Assembly: GCA_963675235.2 (NCBI GenBank)
Contig: CAXXFU010000004.1
Location: 558,001 to 622,000 of the forward strand
Source of the DNA: JAHJQZ01 sp963675235
Lineage (GTDB): Bacteria; Pseudomonadota; Alphaproteobacteria; Rhizobiales; Devosiaceae
Length of the DNA: 64,000 nucleotides
Reading direction: 5' to 3'
Part shown: in pieces, positions 8,485 to 17,252 of the stretch
How the letters are laid out: the number at the start of each line of letters is the position of its first letter
How positions within the stretch are numbered: position 1 is the stretch's first letter
Program-made: the position numbers and the translations under genes
The notes under the pieces: model-generated
Told to the model about the DNA's origin: nothing
The model's database searches: none
Seen by the model: the letters and a program-made list of their open reading frames with translations, nothing else

Positions 8485-9078
8485 ATGACCGCTACCCGAC
8501 TGCCGACCCCATCGCCGTCAGTCAAAATCAGGACACTGCAAAAAGGCGAAACGCTGTTTTGCCAGGGCGATGAAGCGTTCGGCGTTTTTGTCGTCCGCAA
8601 GGGCCGGATGCGCCTTGTCAGGCACCTGGCGGACGGGAGCACGGTCGTGCTCTACACTGCCAACGCCGGTAGTGCCTTCTCCGAAGCGGCCTTGTTTTCT
8701 GAAGGCTATCATTGCGACGCCGTCGCCGACACGGATTGCGAAATCGAGATTCACCCGAAAAGTGCGCTGTTGCAGGCGCTTGACGGTGATGCCGCCGCCT
8801 CACGGGCCTTCATGGCGCATATGGCGAGCCAGATCATCGCGCTGCGCTCGCGTCTTGAGATCCGCAACATCCGTTCGGCCGAGGAGCGTGTTCTTCATTT
8901 GCTGCAGCTCAAGCTCGGCCCCTCGCAAAGCGAGGTGACTTTCGATCAGCCGCTCAAGGATGTCGCGTCGGAGGCGGGCCTGACGCACGAAGCGTTCTAT
9001 CGAGCCCTCTCCAGGCTCGAAGCGTCGGGCAGGATCGTCCGCGACAAGCGGCGTATCTCCCTGCTTGCCGCAAACTGA
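8485..9078 (+). CDS. Crp/Fnr-family transcriptional regulator
   Basis: A protein of 197 residues with a cyclic-nucleotide-binding-fold N-terminal half (LQKGETLFCQGDEAFGVFVV, then GSAFSEAALF) and a C-terminal winged helix (KDVASEAGLTHEAFYRALSR). The N-terminal cysteine set that binds the FNR iron-sulfur cluster is absent, so it is not a classical oxygen sensor. The frame is open from 8446, but that ATG sits inside the palindrome listed above. The start at 8485 keeps the operator outside the coding sequence. It is convergent with the multicopper oxidase gene, 4 bases away. A role in controlling the copper island is inferred from position. Confidence 0.88.
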   Translation: MTATRLPTPSPSVKIRTLQKGETLFCQGDEAFGVFVVRKGRMRLVRHLADGSTVVLYTANAGSAFSEAALFSEGYHCDAVADTDCEIEIHPKSALLQALDGDAAASRAFMAHMASQIIALRSRLEIRNIRSAEERVLHLLQLKLGPSQSEVTFDQPLKDVASEAGLTHEAFYRALSRLEASGRIVRDKRRISLLAAN

Positions 9079-9082
9079 CCTC

Positions 9083-10480
9083 TCAGGTCACCTCGAACCA
9101 CGTCGTCATGCCAGCGGCGGCATGTTCGAGCATGTGGCAGTGGAACAGCCATTTGCCGGGGTTGTCGGCGACAAAGGCGATCCTGGTGACCTCGCCCGGT
9201 ACGGACAGGAAAGTGTCGCGCCAGGCCGGTTCGTCGACGGCGGTGCCATTGCGTTCGACGATGCGGAAATGATGGCCGTGCGTGTGCATAGCGTGGGCAA
9301 AAGCGGTGCGGTTGTCGATGGTGATCGCGACCGTCTCGTTGCGGCCGACCGAGAACAATGGGTCGGGCGTCATGTTGGCGACGCCGTTGAAGCCCCAGAC
9401 CTGACCGTTCTGCATGAAATCCACGCGGGTCTGGACGCGGCCGTTGTAGACGAGCTGGCCCATCTGCCCCATGGCGCCGCCTTCCATGACGAGATCGAAA
9501 GCCTTCGCGTTCTGAAGATCGGGAGCGGGAATGGCGTTTCCGGGCAGGATCGGGGCAGCGGCATCCGCGCCGGTGCCGGAGCCGACATCCAGCGTAGTGA
9601 AAACGAACGGGCTCCCCGATACTTCTTCCAGTGCCACGGATCCGGTCTTGTCGAAGCGGACCAGCAGATCCATGCGCTGCGCCGGAGCGAACGGAATCGG
9701 CGCATTCGTGGCAGCCGCCCCCGGGTCGACGGGCTGTCCGTCGAGCGCAATCACCGTTGCGCCGATGCGGGCAGGATCGATGGCAAGAATGCGGGCGTTG
9801 CAGGCATTGACCAGCCGCAGGCGCAGCCAGGCGCCTGAAGGCACGGGGATATCCGGCTGGGTGACCCCGTTGACGGTTAGGATATTGCCCAGCCGTCCAC
9901 CATGGCTCCAGTCCATCATGTTGCCGAGCGAGGCGGTATCAAACCGTCCCTCCCCGTCGACACGCCAGTCATCGAGGATGAGGACGATATCGGCCTCGGG
10001 CGGGAACGCCGGCTGCGGTTCGTCGACGATCAACGCGCCGTAAAGGCCGCGCACCACCTGGTCCCAGCTGTTGGTATGGGCATGGTACCAATACGTGCCG
10101 GCATCGGGCGCCTTGACCTGATATTCGAAGCTTTCGCCCGGCGGCACCGGGTCCTGCGTCAGGCCGGCGACACCATCCATGGCGTTTATGCCGCGGATGC
10201 CATGCCAGTGGACGGAACTGGGAACGTCCAGTTCGTTGCGGAAGCGCACGGTCATCGTCTCGCCGCGGCGCATGCGCAGGACCGGACCGGGAACGGCGCC
10301 ATTGTAGCCCCAGAGGTCGCTGGCAGGTCCGCTTTCGCCGACAAGCGAATGCGAAACCGGCTGGGCGACAAGATCGACCGCTCCGTTTTCGGCAGCCAGT
10401 ACCTTCGGACCGGTGAGCGAGCCGAGTCCGAGGGCGGAAGTGGCGGCGAGAAAGCGGCGGCGTGACAGACGTATCGTCAT
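9083..10480 (-). CDS. Multicopper oxidase (CueO/CopA-like), Tat-exported
   Basis: A protein of 465 residues. The N-terminus is a Tat signal (MTIRLSRRRFLAATSALGLG). All copper-ligand motifs are present: HWHGI near residue 90, WYHAHTNS near 135, HAMHTHGHHF near 410 and the C-terminal HCHMLEHAAAGM, with the type 1 Cys, His and an axial Met. Such oxidases convert Cu(I) to Cu(II) in the periplasm at the expense of oxygen. It is the last gene of the leftward run copA - regulator - cytochrome c - oxidase and is probably copper-induced with it. The family is certain; Cu(I) oxidation is the likely role given its neighbours. Confidence 0.94.
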   Translation of the reverse strand: MTIRLSRRRFLAATSALGLGSLTGPKVLAAENGAVDLVAQPVSHSLVGESGPASDLWGYNGAVPGPVLRMRRGETMTVRFRNELDVPSSVHWHGIRGINAMDGVAGLTQDPVPPGESFEYQVKAPDAGTYWYHAHTNSWDQVVRGLYGALIVDEPQPAFPPEADIVLILDDWRVDGEGRFDTASLGNMMDWSHGGRLGNILTVNGVTQPDIPVPSGAWLRLRLVNACNARILAIDPARIGATVIALDGQPVDPGAAATNAPIPFAPAQRMDLLVRFDKTGSVALEEVSGSPFVFTTLDVGSGTGADAAAPILPGNAIPAPDLQNAKAFDLVMEGGAMGQMGQLVYNGRVQTRVDFMQNGQVWGFNGVANMTPDPLFSVGRNETVAITIDNRTAFAHAMHTHGHHFRIVERNGTAVDEPAWRDTFLSVPGEVTRIAFVADNPGKWLFHCHMLEHAAAGMTTWFEVT

Positions 10481-10557
10481 TTCTGTGTTCCGTGCAAAGG
10501 AGGCCTAGTGTGATCGCGAGCAGTCCGGCGGAACGCACCTGCCGGCCGAAGCCATGC

Positions 10558-10977
10558 CTATTCGATGCCATTGGCACGCTGCAGGGCGCGCACATAGGTC
10601 ACGATGCTGTCGACATCCTCAGGGCTCACACCTTCGACCGGCGGCATGTCGCCGAAGGGCCAGTGATGGGCGCGAACGCCATTGGCCACCGCGTTGAAGA
10701 AGGCGGCATCGCCGTGATGGCCGGACCGGTAGATGGGGTGAATGAAGGGTGGCGCATCGCCGTCCTGGCCGGCGGCATTCTCGCCGTGGCACTGGGCGCA
10801 ATTGTCGTTGAAGGCGATTTCACCCTGTTTCTCGGCGGCGCTCAGTTCAGGCACGATGACGCTGACGAGAGGTGCGCCCGTGCCCGGTTCAGCCTTTTGG
10901 GGCTGGTTGAACAGGGCGTAGGCGCCAATGCCGGCGATGAGCACGCCGCCGCCGGCTATCAGTTGCATCGGCTTCAT
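10558..10977 (-). CDS. Membrane-anchored c-type cytochrome
   Basis: A protein of 139 residues starting MKPMQLIAGGGVLIAGIGAY, a signal or anchor helix. One haem-binding motif follows (NDNCAQCHGEN), with a distal Met region (FGDMPPVEG). Its ATG overlaps the stop of the cueR-like gene by 4 nt, which points to translational coupling and rules out the longer frame that runs back to 11190. The multicopper oxidase follows 77 nt downstream. It may pass electrons to or from the oxidase, which would be an unusual partner in a copper operon. Single-haem class I cytochromes with this spacing are common in alphaproteobacterial copper islands. Confidence 0.9.
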   Translation of the reverse strand: MKPMQLIAGGGVLIAGIGAYALFNQPQKAEPGTGAPLVSVIVPELSAAEKQGEIAFNDNCAQCHGENAAGQDGDAPPFIHPIYRSGHHGDAAFFNAVANGVRAHHWPFGDMPPVEGVSPEDVDSIVTYVRALQRANGIE

Positions 10978-11372
10978 TGCACGGCACTCCCCTCGGCCAG
11001 AGAATCGATGATGGGACAGTCGGGACGGCCGTCGCCGTGGCAATGGGCGACCAGGTGACCGAGCGTGCTGCGCAATTGCCTGAGTTCGCGCATCTTTCTG
11101 TCGATTTCTGCGATTTTCTGCTCGGCCAGTTCCTTGACGTCGGCGCTGGCGCGGGAGGTGTCCTCGTAAAGGGCGAGCAATTGCCGGCATTCCTCGATCG
11201 AGAACCCGAGGCCGCGCGAGCGGTGCAGGAACGACAGCTTGTGCTGGTCCTTGTCGGAATAGTCGCGATAGCCGTTGCCGGCGCGGCTGGGTTTGACCAG
11301 GCCGATTTCCTCGTAATAGCGGATGGTCTTTGCCGGCAGTCCGGACTGGTCCGATGCGTTTCCGATATTCAT
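10974..11372 (-). CDS. cueR: MerR-family copper-responsive regulator, CueR-like
   Basis: A protein of 132 residues. The N-terminal MerR helix-turn-helix is clear (MNIGNASDQSGLPAKTIRYY, then EEIGLVKPSRAGNGYR). It is followed by the dimerisation helix, and near the C-terminus by CHGDGRPDCPI, a two-cysteine loop like that which binds Cu(I) in CueR. The start at 11372 is chosen because AAGG lies 8 nt before it; an upstream ATG at 11381 would sit directly against that AAGG. It lies between copA and the cytochrome gene on the same strand, and its likely operator lies upstream of copA (13953-13973). Whether the ligand is copper, silver or gold cannot be settled from sequence. Confidence 0.92.
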   Translation of the reverse strand: MNIGNASDQSGLPAKTIRYYEEIGLVKPSRAGNGYRDYSDKDQHKLSFLHRSRGLGFSIEECRQLLALYEDTSRASADVKELAEQKIAEIDRKMRELRQLRSTLGHLVAHCHGDGRPDCPIIDSLAEGSAVQ

Positions 11373-11397
11373 GGGCGTCATCCTTGTTGTTGCGAAG

Positions 11398-13908
11398 TCA
11401 AAGGCGGATCGTTCTCAGCCGCAGCGCATTGCCGATCACCGAGACGGAGGAAAGGCTCATCGCCGCCGCCGCGATCATTGGCGACAGCAACAGGCCGAAC
11501 ACCGGGAACAGAACCCCGGCGGCAACCGGTACGCCGATCGTGTTGTAGGCGAAGGCGAAGAACAGGTTCTGCTTGATATTGCGGATCGTGCCCTCGGCGA
11601 GGCGGCGCGCCCGGACAATGCCGGTCAAGTCACCCTTGACCAGGGTGATGCCGGCGCTCTCGACGGCGACATCGGCGCCGGTGCCCATGGCGATGCCGAC
11701 ATCGGCAGCGGCAAGCGCGGGGGCGTCGTTGACGCCGTCGCCGGCCATGGCGACGCTGCCGCCCCTAGCGCGGATGTCCTCGACGAGCTTCTGCTTGTCT
11801 TCCGGCAGGACCTCGGCGCGAACCTCGTCGATGCCGAGCTTTTTGGCCACGGCTTCGGCGGTGCGGGCATTGTCGCCGGTCGCCATGATGATCTTGAGCC
11901 CCGCTTCATGAAGCTGACGGATGGCGTCGGCCGTCGTTTGCTTGATCGGATCGGCGACGGCAACCAGACCGGCGAGCTTGCCGTCGATGGCGACGAACAT
12001 GGCGGTCTTGCCCTCGCCGCGCAGGCGATCGGCTTCGGCGTTGAGGGCATCGTCCTTCGCCCCGAGTTCCGCCATCATGGCAGCGTTGCCGAGACCGACG
12101 GACTTGTCGCCGATGCGTCCCCTCACCCCCTTGCCGGTGATGGCTTCGAACTCGGCAGCGGCCTGCAACTTGATGCCGCGCTTTTCGGCGCCGTCGACGA
12201 TGGCCTCGGCGAGCGGATGCTCGGACCCGCGTTCGAGGCTTGCCGCCAGCAGCAGCACGACATCCTCGTCCTCACCGTCCCGCGTCACGACATCGGTCAG
12301 GGCAGGTCTGCCTTCGGTCAGGGTGCCGGTCTTGTCGACGATGAGCGTGTCGACCTTTGCGAAGCGTTCGAGAGCCTCGGCATCCTTGATCAAGACGCCG
12401 GCCTGGGCGCCGCGACCGGTCGCCGTCATGATCGACATCGGCGTGGCGAGGCCGAGGGCACAGGGACAGGCGATGATCAGGATCGACACGGCGGCGACGA
12501 TTGCATAGGCCATGCTCGGCGCCGGGCCCCAGATCGCCCAGATGACGAAAGAGAAGATGGCGGCCAGAACGACCGTCGGCACGAAATAGAACGAAACCTT
12601 GTCGGCAAGTCCCTGAATGGGTGCGCGCGAGCGCTGGGCCTTGGAGACCATATCGACGATCCGCGACAGCATGGTCTCGGCGGCGACCTTCTCGGCCCGC
12701 ATGACGAGACTGCCATTCTTGTTGAGCGTACCGCCGGTCAGGGCGTCGCCCTCGGATTTCTCGATGGGGACCGGCTCGCCGGTGATCATCGATTCATCGA
12801 CCGAGGTCCGGCCTTCAAGAACCACGCCGTCGACCGGAACGCTGTCGCCGGGACGCACGCGAAGCCGGTCGCCGGAGACGACTTCGTCGAGCGGCACGTC
12901 GGTCTCCGAACCGTCGTCGGCAATGCGGCGTGCGGTTTTGGGCGCCAGATCGAGCAGGGCACGGATGGCCGAGCCGGTGCGCTCACGCGCCCGCAATTCG
13001 AGCACCTGGCCCATGAATACCAGTGCAATGATCACCGAAGCGGCCTCGAAATAGACGCCAACCGTGCCCTGGTGGCCACGGAAAGCGTCCGGAAAGATGC
13101 CGGGGAACAGCGTCGCGACGACGCTATAGGAATAGGCGGCGCCGACGCCGAGCCCGATCAGCGTCCACATGTTGGGGCTACGGTTGAGCACGGACTTCCA
13201 GGCCCGCTTGAAGAAGGGAATGGCCGCCCAGAGCACGACAGGCGTGGCCAGCACCAGCTCCACCCAGACGGCGACGGATTCGCCGATCCAGTCACGGAAC
13301 GGCAGGCCGATCATGGGGCCCATGGTCAGAACGAGCAGCGGCACGGACAGCACCGTGCTGACCCAGAAGCGGCGGGTAAAATCGATCAGCTCCGGGTTCG
13401 GACCGTCATCCTCGGCCGGCACGCCCATCGGTTCGAGCGCCATGCCGCAGATCGGGCAGTCGCCCGGCTCCATGGCCACGACCTGCGGGTGCATCGGGCA
13501 GGTGTATTTGGTGCCCTCGGACATCGGCTTCGGGGCCGGCCTGTCGCCGAGATAATCCCCGGGCGCAGCCACGAACTTGTCGTGGCAGTTCTCCGAGCAG
13601 AAATAGTACTTCTCGCCCTCGTGCTTCACCATATGCGCCGCGGTCGCGCGGTCGACATTCATGCCGCAGACCGGGTCTCTGGCGGCCAGATAGGCGTCCG
13701 GATCGGCGACGAACTTGCCGCGGCAGGTCTCGGAGCAGAAATGATAGGTGTGGCCCTCATAGGTGGCGCTCGGCTTGCCGGCCTCCGGGTCGACACTCAT
13801 GCCGCAAACCGGATCGCGGATGACCGCGTCTTCATTGTGAGCGTGACCATGGCCATGATGATGGCCGTGGTGATGATCGTGATTGTGATGCGGATGTTCT
13901 GAAGTCAT
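11398..13908 (-). CDS. copA: Copper-translocating P1B-type ATPase with YHS domains
   Basis: A protein of 836 residues. The N-terminus is a His-rich stretch (HHHGHHHGHGHAH) followed by two YHS-type metal-binding domains (DPVCGMSVDP, then DPVCGMNVDR). Next comes a heavy-metal-binding domain (YTCPMHPQV, then CPICGMALEPMG). The usual HMA (CxxC ferredoxin-like) domain is absent. The ATPase core has the ACPCALGLATP transport site near residue 480, DKTGTLTEG (phosphorylated Asp) near 523, and GDGVNDAPAL near 720. Cu(I)-exporting enzymes carry this CPC signature. It is the first gene of the copper operon, and the CueR-type promoter sits directly upstream. Silver could also be exported. Confidence 0.95.
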   Translation of the reverse strand: MTSEHPHHNHDHHHGHHHGHGHAHNEDAVIRDPVCGMSVDPEAGKPSATYEGHTYHFCSETCRGKFVADPDAYLAARDPVCGMNVDRATAAHMVKHEGEKYYFCSENCHDKFVAAPGDYLGDRPAPKPMSEGTKYTCPMHPQVVAMEPGDCPICGMALEPMGVPAEDDGPNPELIDFTRRFWVSTVLSVPLLVLTMGPMIGLPFRDWIGESVAVWVELVLATPVVLWAAIPFFKRAWKSVLNRSPNMWTLIGLGVGAAYSYSVVATLFPGIFPDAFRGHQGTVGVYFEAASVIIALVFMGQVLELRARERTGSAIRALLDLAPKTARRIADDGSETDVPLDEVVSGDRLRVRPGDSVPVDGVVLEGRTSVDESMITGEPVPIEKSEGDALTGGTLNKNGSLVMRAEKVAAETMLSRIVDMVSKAQRSRAPIQGLADKVSFYFVPTVVLAAIFSFVIWAIWGPAPSMAYAIVAAVSILIIACPCALGLATPMSIMTATGRGAQAGVLIKDAEALERFAKVDTLIVDKTGTLTEGRPALTDVVTRDGEDEDVVLLLAASLERGSEHPLAEAIVDGAEKRGIKLQAAAEFEAITGKGVRGRIGDKSVGLGNAAMMAELGAKDDALNAEADRLRGEGKTAMFVAIDGKLAGLVAVADPIKQTTADAIRQLHEAGLKIIMATGDNARTAEAVAKKLGIDEVRAEVLPEDKQKLVEDIRARGGSVAMAGDGVNDAPALAAADVGIAMGTGADVAVESAGITLVKGDLTGIVRARRLAEGTIRNIKQNLFFAFAYNTIGVPVAAGVLFPVFGLLLSPMIAAAAMSLSSVSVIGNALRLRTIRL

Positions 13909-13952
13909 GGCGGCCTCCGGGCTGCGAATTGATCAGGTCCATCACGTTCTGC

Positions 13953-13976
13953 ACCTTCCAGCAACTGGAAGGTCAA
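13953..13976 (-). promoter_or_regulatory. CueR-type operator/promoter of the copper operon
   Basis: On the minus strand TTGACC (-35, 13976-13971) overlaps the inverted repeat ACCTTCCAG-TTG-CTGGAAGGT (13973-13953). The repeat lies in the long spacer before a weak -10-like CAGAAC. Known CueR promoters have this architecture: a dyad between promoter elements about 19 bp apart, which the activator twists into register. It lies 45 nt upstream of copA, so it probably drives copA, cueR, the cytochrome and the oxidase. Confidence 0.88.
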
Positions 13977-14088
13977 CAGGCAATTTCGTGCGTGTCACCA
14001 CGCTGCATTTCGCGCGTTCCATCCGAAACGCCGGGGCCGCGACGGACGGCCTCGGCGGTCTCGTTGTCGGGGCGACAACACGCGGACG

Positions 14089-14556
14089 TCACCCGATGAT
14101 CGAGGTGTCGCTCGACAGCACGATCGCCCATTCGCTGTTGTAGGTGCGAAGGGAGACGATTTCGCCGGGCTTGAGGCAGCGGTTGATGCTCATGACGTGA
14201 TTGTTGATCAAGACGAGCTCGCTGTTGTCCGCCAGACGGATCGTGTTGACGCAATGGTTCACGCCTTCCTCGTCCGGCGCACAGCTTTCGTCGCTCAGAA
14301 CGACGCCTTCGACCGAGCTTCCCCGAGCCGGAAGCTGGCCGGCGGAATATTCGAGCAGGTACTGGCCGTCCCGTCCGTTGTCCTGCCAGGAGCTGAGGGC
14401 ATAGCCGGCCGGGATCGGCGGCTGGGCGCTGACAGGCTCGGCGGTATTGACGCTCAGAGCGGCGATGCCGATGCCGGCAAGGGCGGCAAGGGTAATGGTA
14501 TTGAGGATCCAGCGGCGCGGTTTGCGGCCGGTTTCGGATCTGAGTTCGGTTTTCAT
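14089..14556 (-). CDS. Exported protein of unknown function in the copper island
   Basis: A protein of 155 residues. The start at 14556 gives MKTELRSETGRKPRRW, then a hydrophobic segment (ILNTITLAALAGIGIAALSV) and a probable cleavage near VSA-QPP. The mature part has a pair of cysteines (DESCAPDEEGVNHC) and a third near the end (NRCLKPGE). I recognise no family. The longer frame to 14625 would put charged residues before the signal. It lies between the copper operon and two other exported proteins on the same strand, so a periplasmic metal or redox role is a guess from context. Confidence 0.72.
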   Translation of the reverse strand: MKTELRSETGRKPRRWILNTITLAALAGIGIAALSVNTAEPVSAQPPIPAGYALSSWQDNGRDGQYLLEYSAGQLPARGSSVEGVVLSDESCAPDEEGVNHCVNTIRLADNSELVLINNHVMSINRCLKPGEIVSLRTYNSEWAIVLSSDTSIIG

Positions 14557-14639
14557 TTCAGTTTCTGTCTCTATCGGTATGGCAAGGCGGTTGATGCGGT
14601 GCCGACGCATGCTGCACGCCGGCACCGCAACGTCTTCAC

Positions 14640-15035
14640 CTAGTTGGCGGTGTCGTCCGCGTCGGCGTGAAACGCCTTGATTTCGTCGGCGTCGACCTTG
14701 CCGTCCTTGTTGGTGTCGAGATAGGCGAACATGCGGGTGGGCATGGCCTGGAACTCCTCAAGCGACAGCGTGCCGTCGCTATCGGCGTCCATCATGATCA
14801 GCATCATGTCCGGATTCATCATGTGGCTTCCCATCATGCCGTATCCCATCATGCCAGGCCCCCAGTTCTGGCCGTTCATCATGCCCTGGCCCATGTAGCC
14901 CTGGCCCATGTAGCCTTGGCCCGCATAGCCCTGGTTGCCGTTCATCATGCCCCAGCCGGACTGGTGGGCCTGAACGCCTGCAATGCCGAGGGCGAGGACG
15001 AAAACGGAAGCGGAGGCGATCAAAATCTTGCTCAT
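14640..15035 (-). CDS. Exported EF-hand protein with Met/Gly-rich repeats
   Basis: A protein of 131 residues: a signal peptide (MSKILIASASVFVLALGIAG, cleaved after VQA), then a Met/Gly/Gln-rich region with tandem GYMGQ units and several MM pairs, then two EF-hand loops (DADSDGTLSLEE and DTNKDGKVDADE). Met-rich stretches bind Cu(I) or Ag(I) in known periplasmic copper proteins, and EF-hands bind calcium. The combination with the neighbouring copper genes suggests a periplasmic copper-binding protein. The tandem repeat is visible in DNA too (14889-14915). The gene is clearly coding; the role is inferred. Confidence 0.83.
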   Translation of the reverse strand: MSKILIASASVFVLALGIAGVQAHQSGWGMMNGNQGYAGQGYMGQGYMGQGMMNGQNWGPGMMGYGMMGSHMMNPDMMLIMMDADSDGTLSLEEFQAMPTRMFAYLDTNKDGKVDADEIKAFHADADDTAN

Positions 15036-15268
15036 GGAGACTCTCCATCGTGAGCGTTGTCTTTTGTGGCCGGAAGGTGTGGCGATGCCTCGAATGCCGG
15101 CTCAAAGCCGCTGTCATGGGGGATGTCGCCGGATAGCCTTCGGGCCGGCGCCGGCAAGCTCCAAGTGACGGGCTTGCGGCGGCGCAGTTGGCTAAGGACG
15201 GTACCGATGTGCCAATCCATCGCGCATCAGCAGATGCACTGCGCCGGACGGCACGGGCTCGGACCGTT

Positions 15269-15616
15269 TCAGAGCAAGGCGATGGGAGGAGGTGTTTCCG
15301 GCGGAAGACGGTCGCTTGGCGGCGAAGAAACCGGCAAGGCGGTCCAATCCGTTGCGCTTGCGTCGATCCATGCCGACGACGGCGCCGGCGCCAGAATCGC
15401 GACGAAGCTCGCGTGAACCGCGCATGACTTATGCGCCATGCCATTGCCGCAGTCCTGAGCGGGCGCGAAATCCCCGCCGGAGAACTGCATCATCATCGCC
15501 TGATCGTGGCAGGGCGCCGGGCCGGAAGATGCCGACGCAAAACCCATTCCGGCTCCGCCAAGCATGCCGAAAGCAAGAACCAAGATCAGCAGAGCATGTC
15601 TCAGGCGATCAGACAT
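15269..15616 (-). CDS. Small exported Cys/Met-containing protein, DUF2946/CopL-like
   Basis: A protein of 115 residues: a signal-like N-terminus (MSDRLRHALLILVLAFGMLG, GMGFASA), then PCHDQAMMMQ, DCGNGMAHKSCAVHA and a hydrophobic stretch. It ends with a proline-rich tail (SDRLPPETPPPIALL). Small exported proteins with this plan (CH near the start, Cys/Met/His in the middle, P-rich end) are often found next to copA as CopL or DUF2946 proteins. The match is by overall plan only. It lies upstream of, and on the same strand as, the EF-hand gene, separated by about 230 nt. Confidence 0.65.
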   Translation of the reverse strand: MSDRLRHALLILVLAFGMLGGAGMGFASASSGPAPCHDQAMMMQFSGGDFAPAQDCGNGMAHKSCAVHASFVAILAPAPSSAWIDASATDWTALPVSSPPSDRLPPETPPPIALL

Positions 15617-16551
15617 CAGATCGGCATTTCACCTTTTGACGTTCTGAGGAACAATACATGAGAATGGCACACCTGTTTAATCAATAATGCTTGACGCAGG
15701 TCAGGAGCTTGCGATTGGCCCTCGCCAAGTTGAGCCATCCACGCACATTGCCTGCCAATATCGAGTGCCCATGTCGTCGGTGTAGCCGAACCAACGTCCG
15801 GAAGCCCTGCTGACCACCACAGCTCGCTAGCGCCTTTGCCACCAAAACATCAGGTGTCGCCCTGTTCTTCCGGATCATGACTGGTGCGCTGCGCGGATGG
15901 CTCAATACAAAGTTGCCGAAGTAAACCGGATCCGGCACGGCAATCCATGAGTTTCGAGAGCCTCGCCTGCTTGTCGCGCCGACTGCGAACCGAGAGACAC
16001 TGCATTCTCGACTTCAAGCAAGGCGCGCAGTGCGCCCGCTTTTCGGCTCCCGCGCGACCAAGCTGCCATTCCGCTTCCGGCCCCTTTTACGCCATTTCCA
16101 GACAGTCCCCTTCAGGTCCACGAGCGTCGGTCGGAAACGCGCCCCATTTTGGACGTTGAGCGTGTCTATCAGCAATCCCGAATGCTGCCTGTCCGAAAAA
16201 CCGTCGGCAGCTCAGTTCTCACTATTGATGACGAGGATTTCCGATCAAACAGCGCGAGGCATGGAGCTGCAGCCGAGATCCAGCGAATAACTCGGACACG
16301 TTACATTCAGGCAACCCAAAGCGGCATGTACTGGTGCAGTTTTTCGTCATCTGCTCAAAATAAAATGGAAATTCTGGTGCGGCGTCGGAAGTATTTGTCG
16401 CACCGGCAATGCTTGCCCATCCCGTTTGAGCCTCCTAGGCTTTTTTGTGATGCAACTTCGACAGAGAACACGTGTCTGTGTCGGGCTGCACATCAATGAG
16501 AAGCCGACGTGGGATCGCTTCTTGGCAAGGCACATCACAAGCTGTGAGGAA
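15617..16551. other. 935-bp intergenic stretch, no convincing gene
   Basis: Frames of 85-116 codons exist on both strands but have no family, start site or composition that supports them. The stretch carries a copy of the dispersed 12-mer (16136-16147) in a region of mixed GC-rich fragments, as in other spacers. It is probably decayed DNA at the edge of the copper island. Confidence 0.5.
16136..16147 (+). repeat. Dispersed 12-mer, copy 2
   Basis: AACGCGCCCCAT, followed here by TTTGGACG. It is identical to the copies at 7666 and 60050, each in a spacer without a gene. Confidence 0.5.
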
Positions 16552-17082
16552 ATGACATTGAAGAAAGCGCAATATTCGATCTTTGCCGGGCTCGTCATGA
16601 TCCTGCCGCTGGCAAGCCAGTCAGCCGAAATTGTCAGTTCCGCCGTACAAGACAGCCTGATTGCCGACATCAATTCGGCCTGCATCACTTTCACTGAGCA
16701 TCACGCCGCCGCTGTCGAGGGACTGAGGGCATCCGGCTGGGCGATAGAAGATGAGCCGACTGAGAAACCCAATTTCACCGATGTGTATGGGACGCGCGAC
16801 TATGAGGGCGTCGGCACCGCCGATTTTTACTTGATGACGGAAAACTATCCGGCGCATCAGCTCAACTTTTGCAGCATCACCATCATGTTCAGCGATGCCC
16901 TGTTCGACATCGAAAGGATCGGGACAACCGATGGTTTTATCGGCGGGGTTCAGTCTGTGGAGGATGGTGCTTTCGGTTCCTGGCAAAACACCTCGGCGTC
17001 CGCCCTGCAACTCTTGCAGGCCTATCAAAACGGGTCCGATTTTCATTACCAGCTCACAGAACTCCAGAAATCGAGCGAGTAA
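16552..17082 (+). CDS. Exported protein of unknown function
   Basis: A protein of 176 residues. The start at 16552 has GTGAGGA just upstream and yields a signal peptide (MTLKKAQYSIFAGLVMILPL, cleaved near SQSA-EIV). The mature part has two cysteines far apart (NSACITF and NFCSITIMF), probably a disulfide, and mixed alpha/beta composition. No family is recognised. It stands alone, with gene-free DNA before it and an IS3 fragment after it. The frame is open upstream to 16426, but that would bury the signal sequence. Confidence 0.75.
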   Translation: MTLKKAQYSIFAGLVMILPLASQSAEIVSSAVQDSLIADINSACITFTEHHAAAVEGLRASGWAIEDEPTEKPNFTDVYGTRDYEGVGTADFYLMTENYPAHQLNFCSITIMFSDALFDIERIGTTDGFIGGVQSVEDGAFGSWQNTSASALQLLQAYQNGSDFHYQLTELQKSSE

Positions 17083-17252
17083 CGCCAGATCCAGGATTAC
17101 GCCCAAGCGGCCAGTTTGGAGGTACATTGCGGCAGGCCGATCCGAACAGGCCTGGTGACCAGCCCGACCTTGTCCGCGCCTAGCACCAGTGGGACAGGTT
17201 TGGGCCGAATGAAAGGGAGGATTTCTGGCTCATCACATCCGATCAGGAGCCG

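Noticed and set aside
11323..13902. 859-codon open frame on the plus strand opposite copA
   Set aside because: It is antisense to an intact P-type ATPase with all motifs. Its protein is rich in His, Gly and Asp in a way that mirrors GC-rich codons, with no family or ribosome site.
15681..15938. 85-codon minus-strand frame in the long spacer
   Set aside because: I considered a transposase or integrase fragment. No motif or start site supports it, and the surrounding DNA looks decayed.
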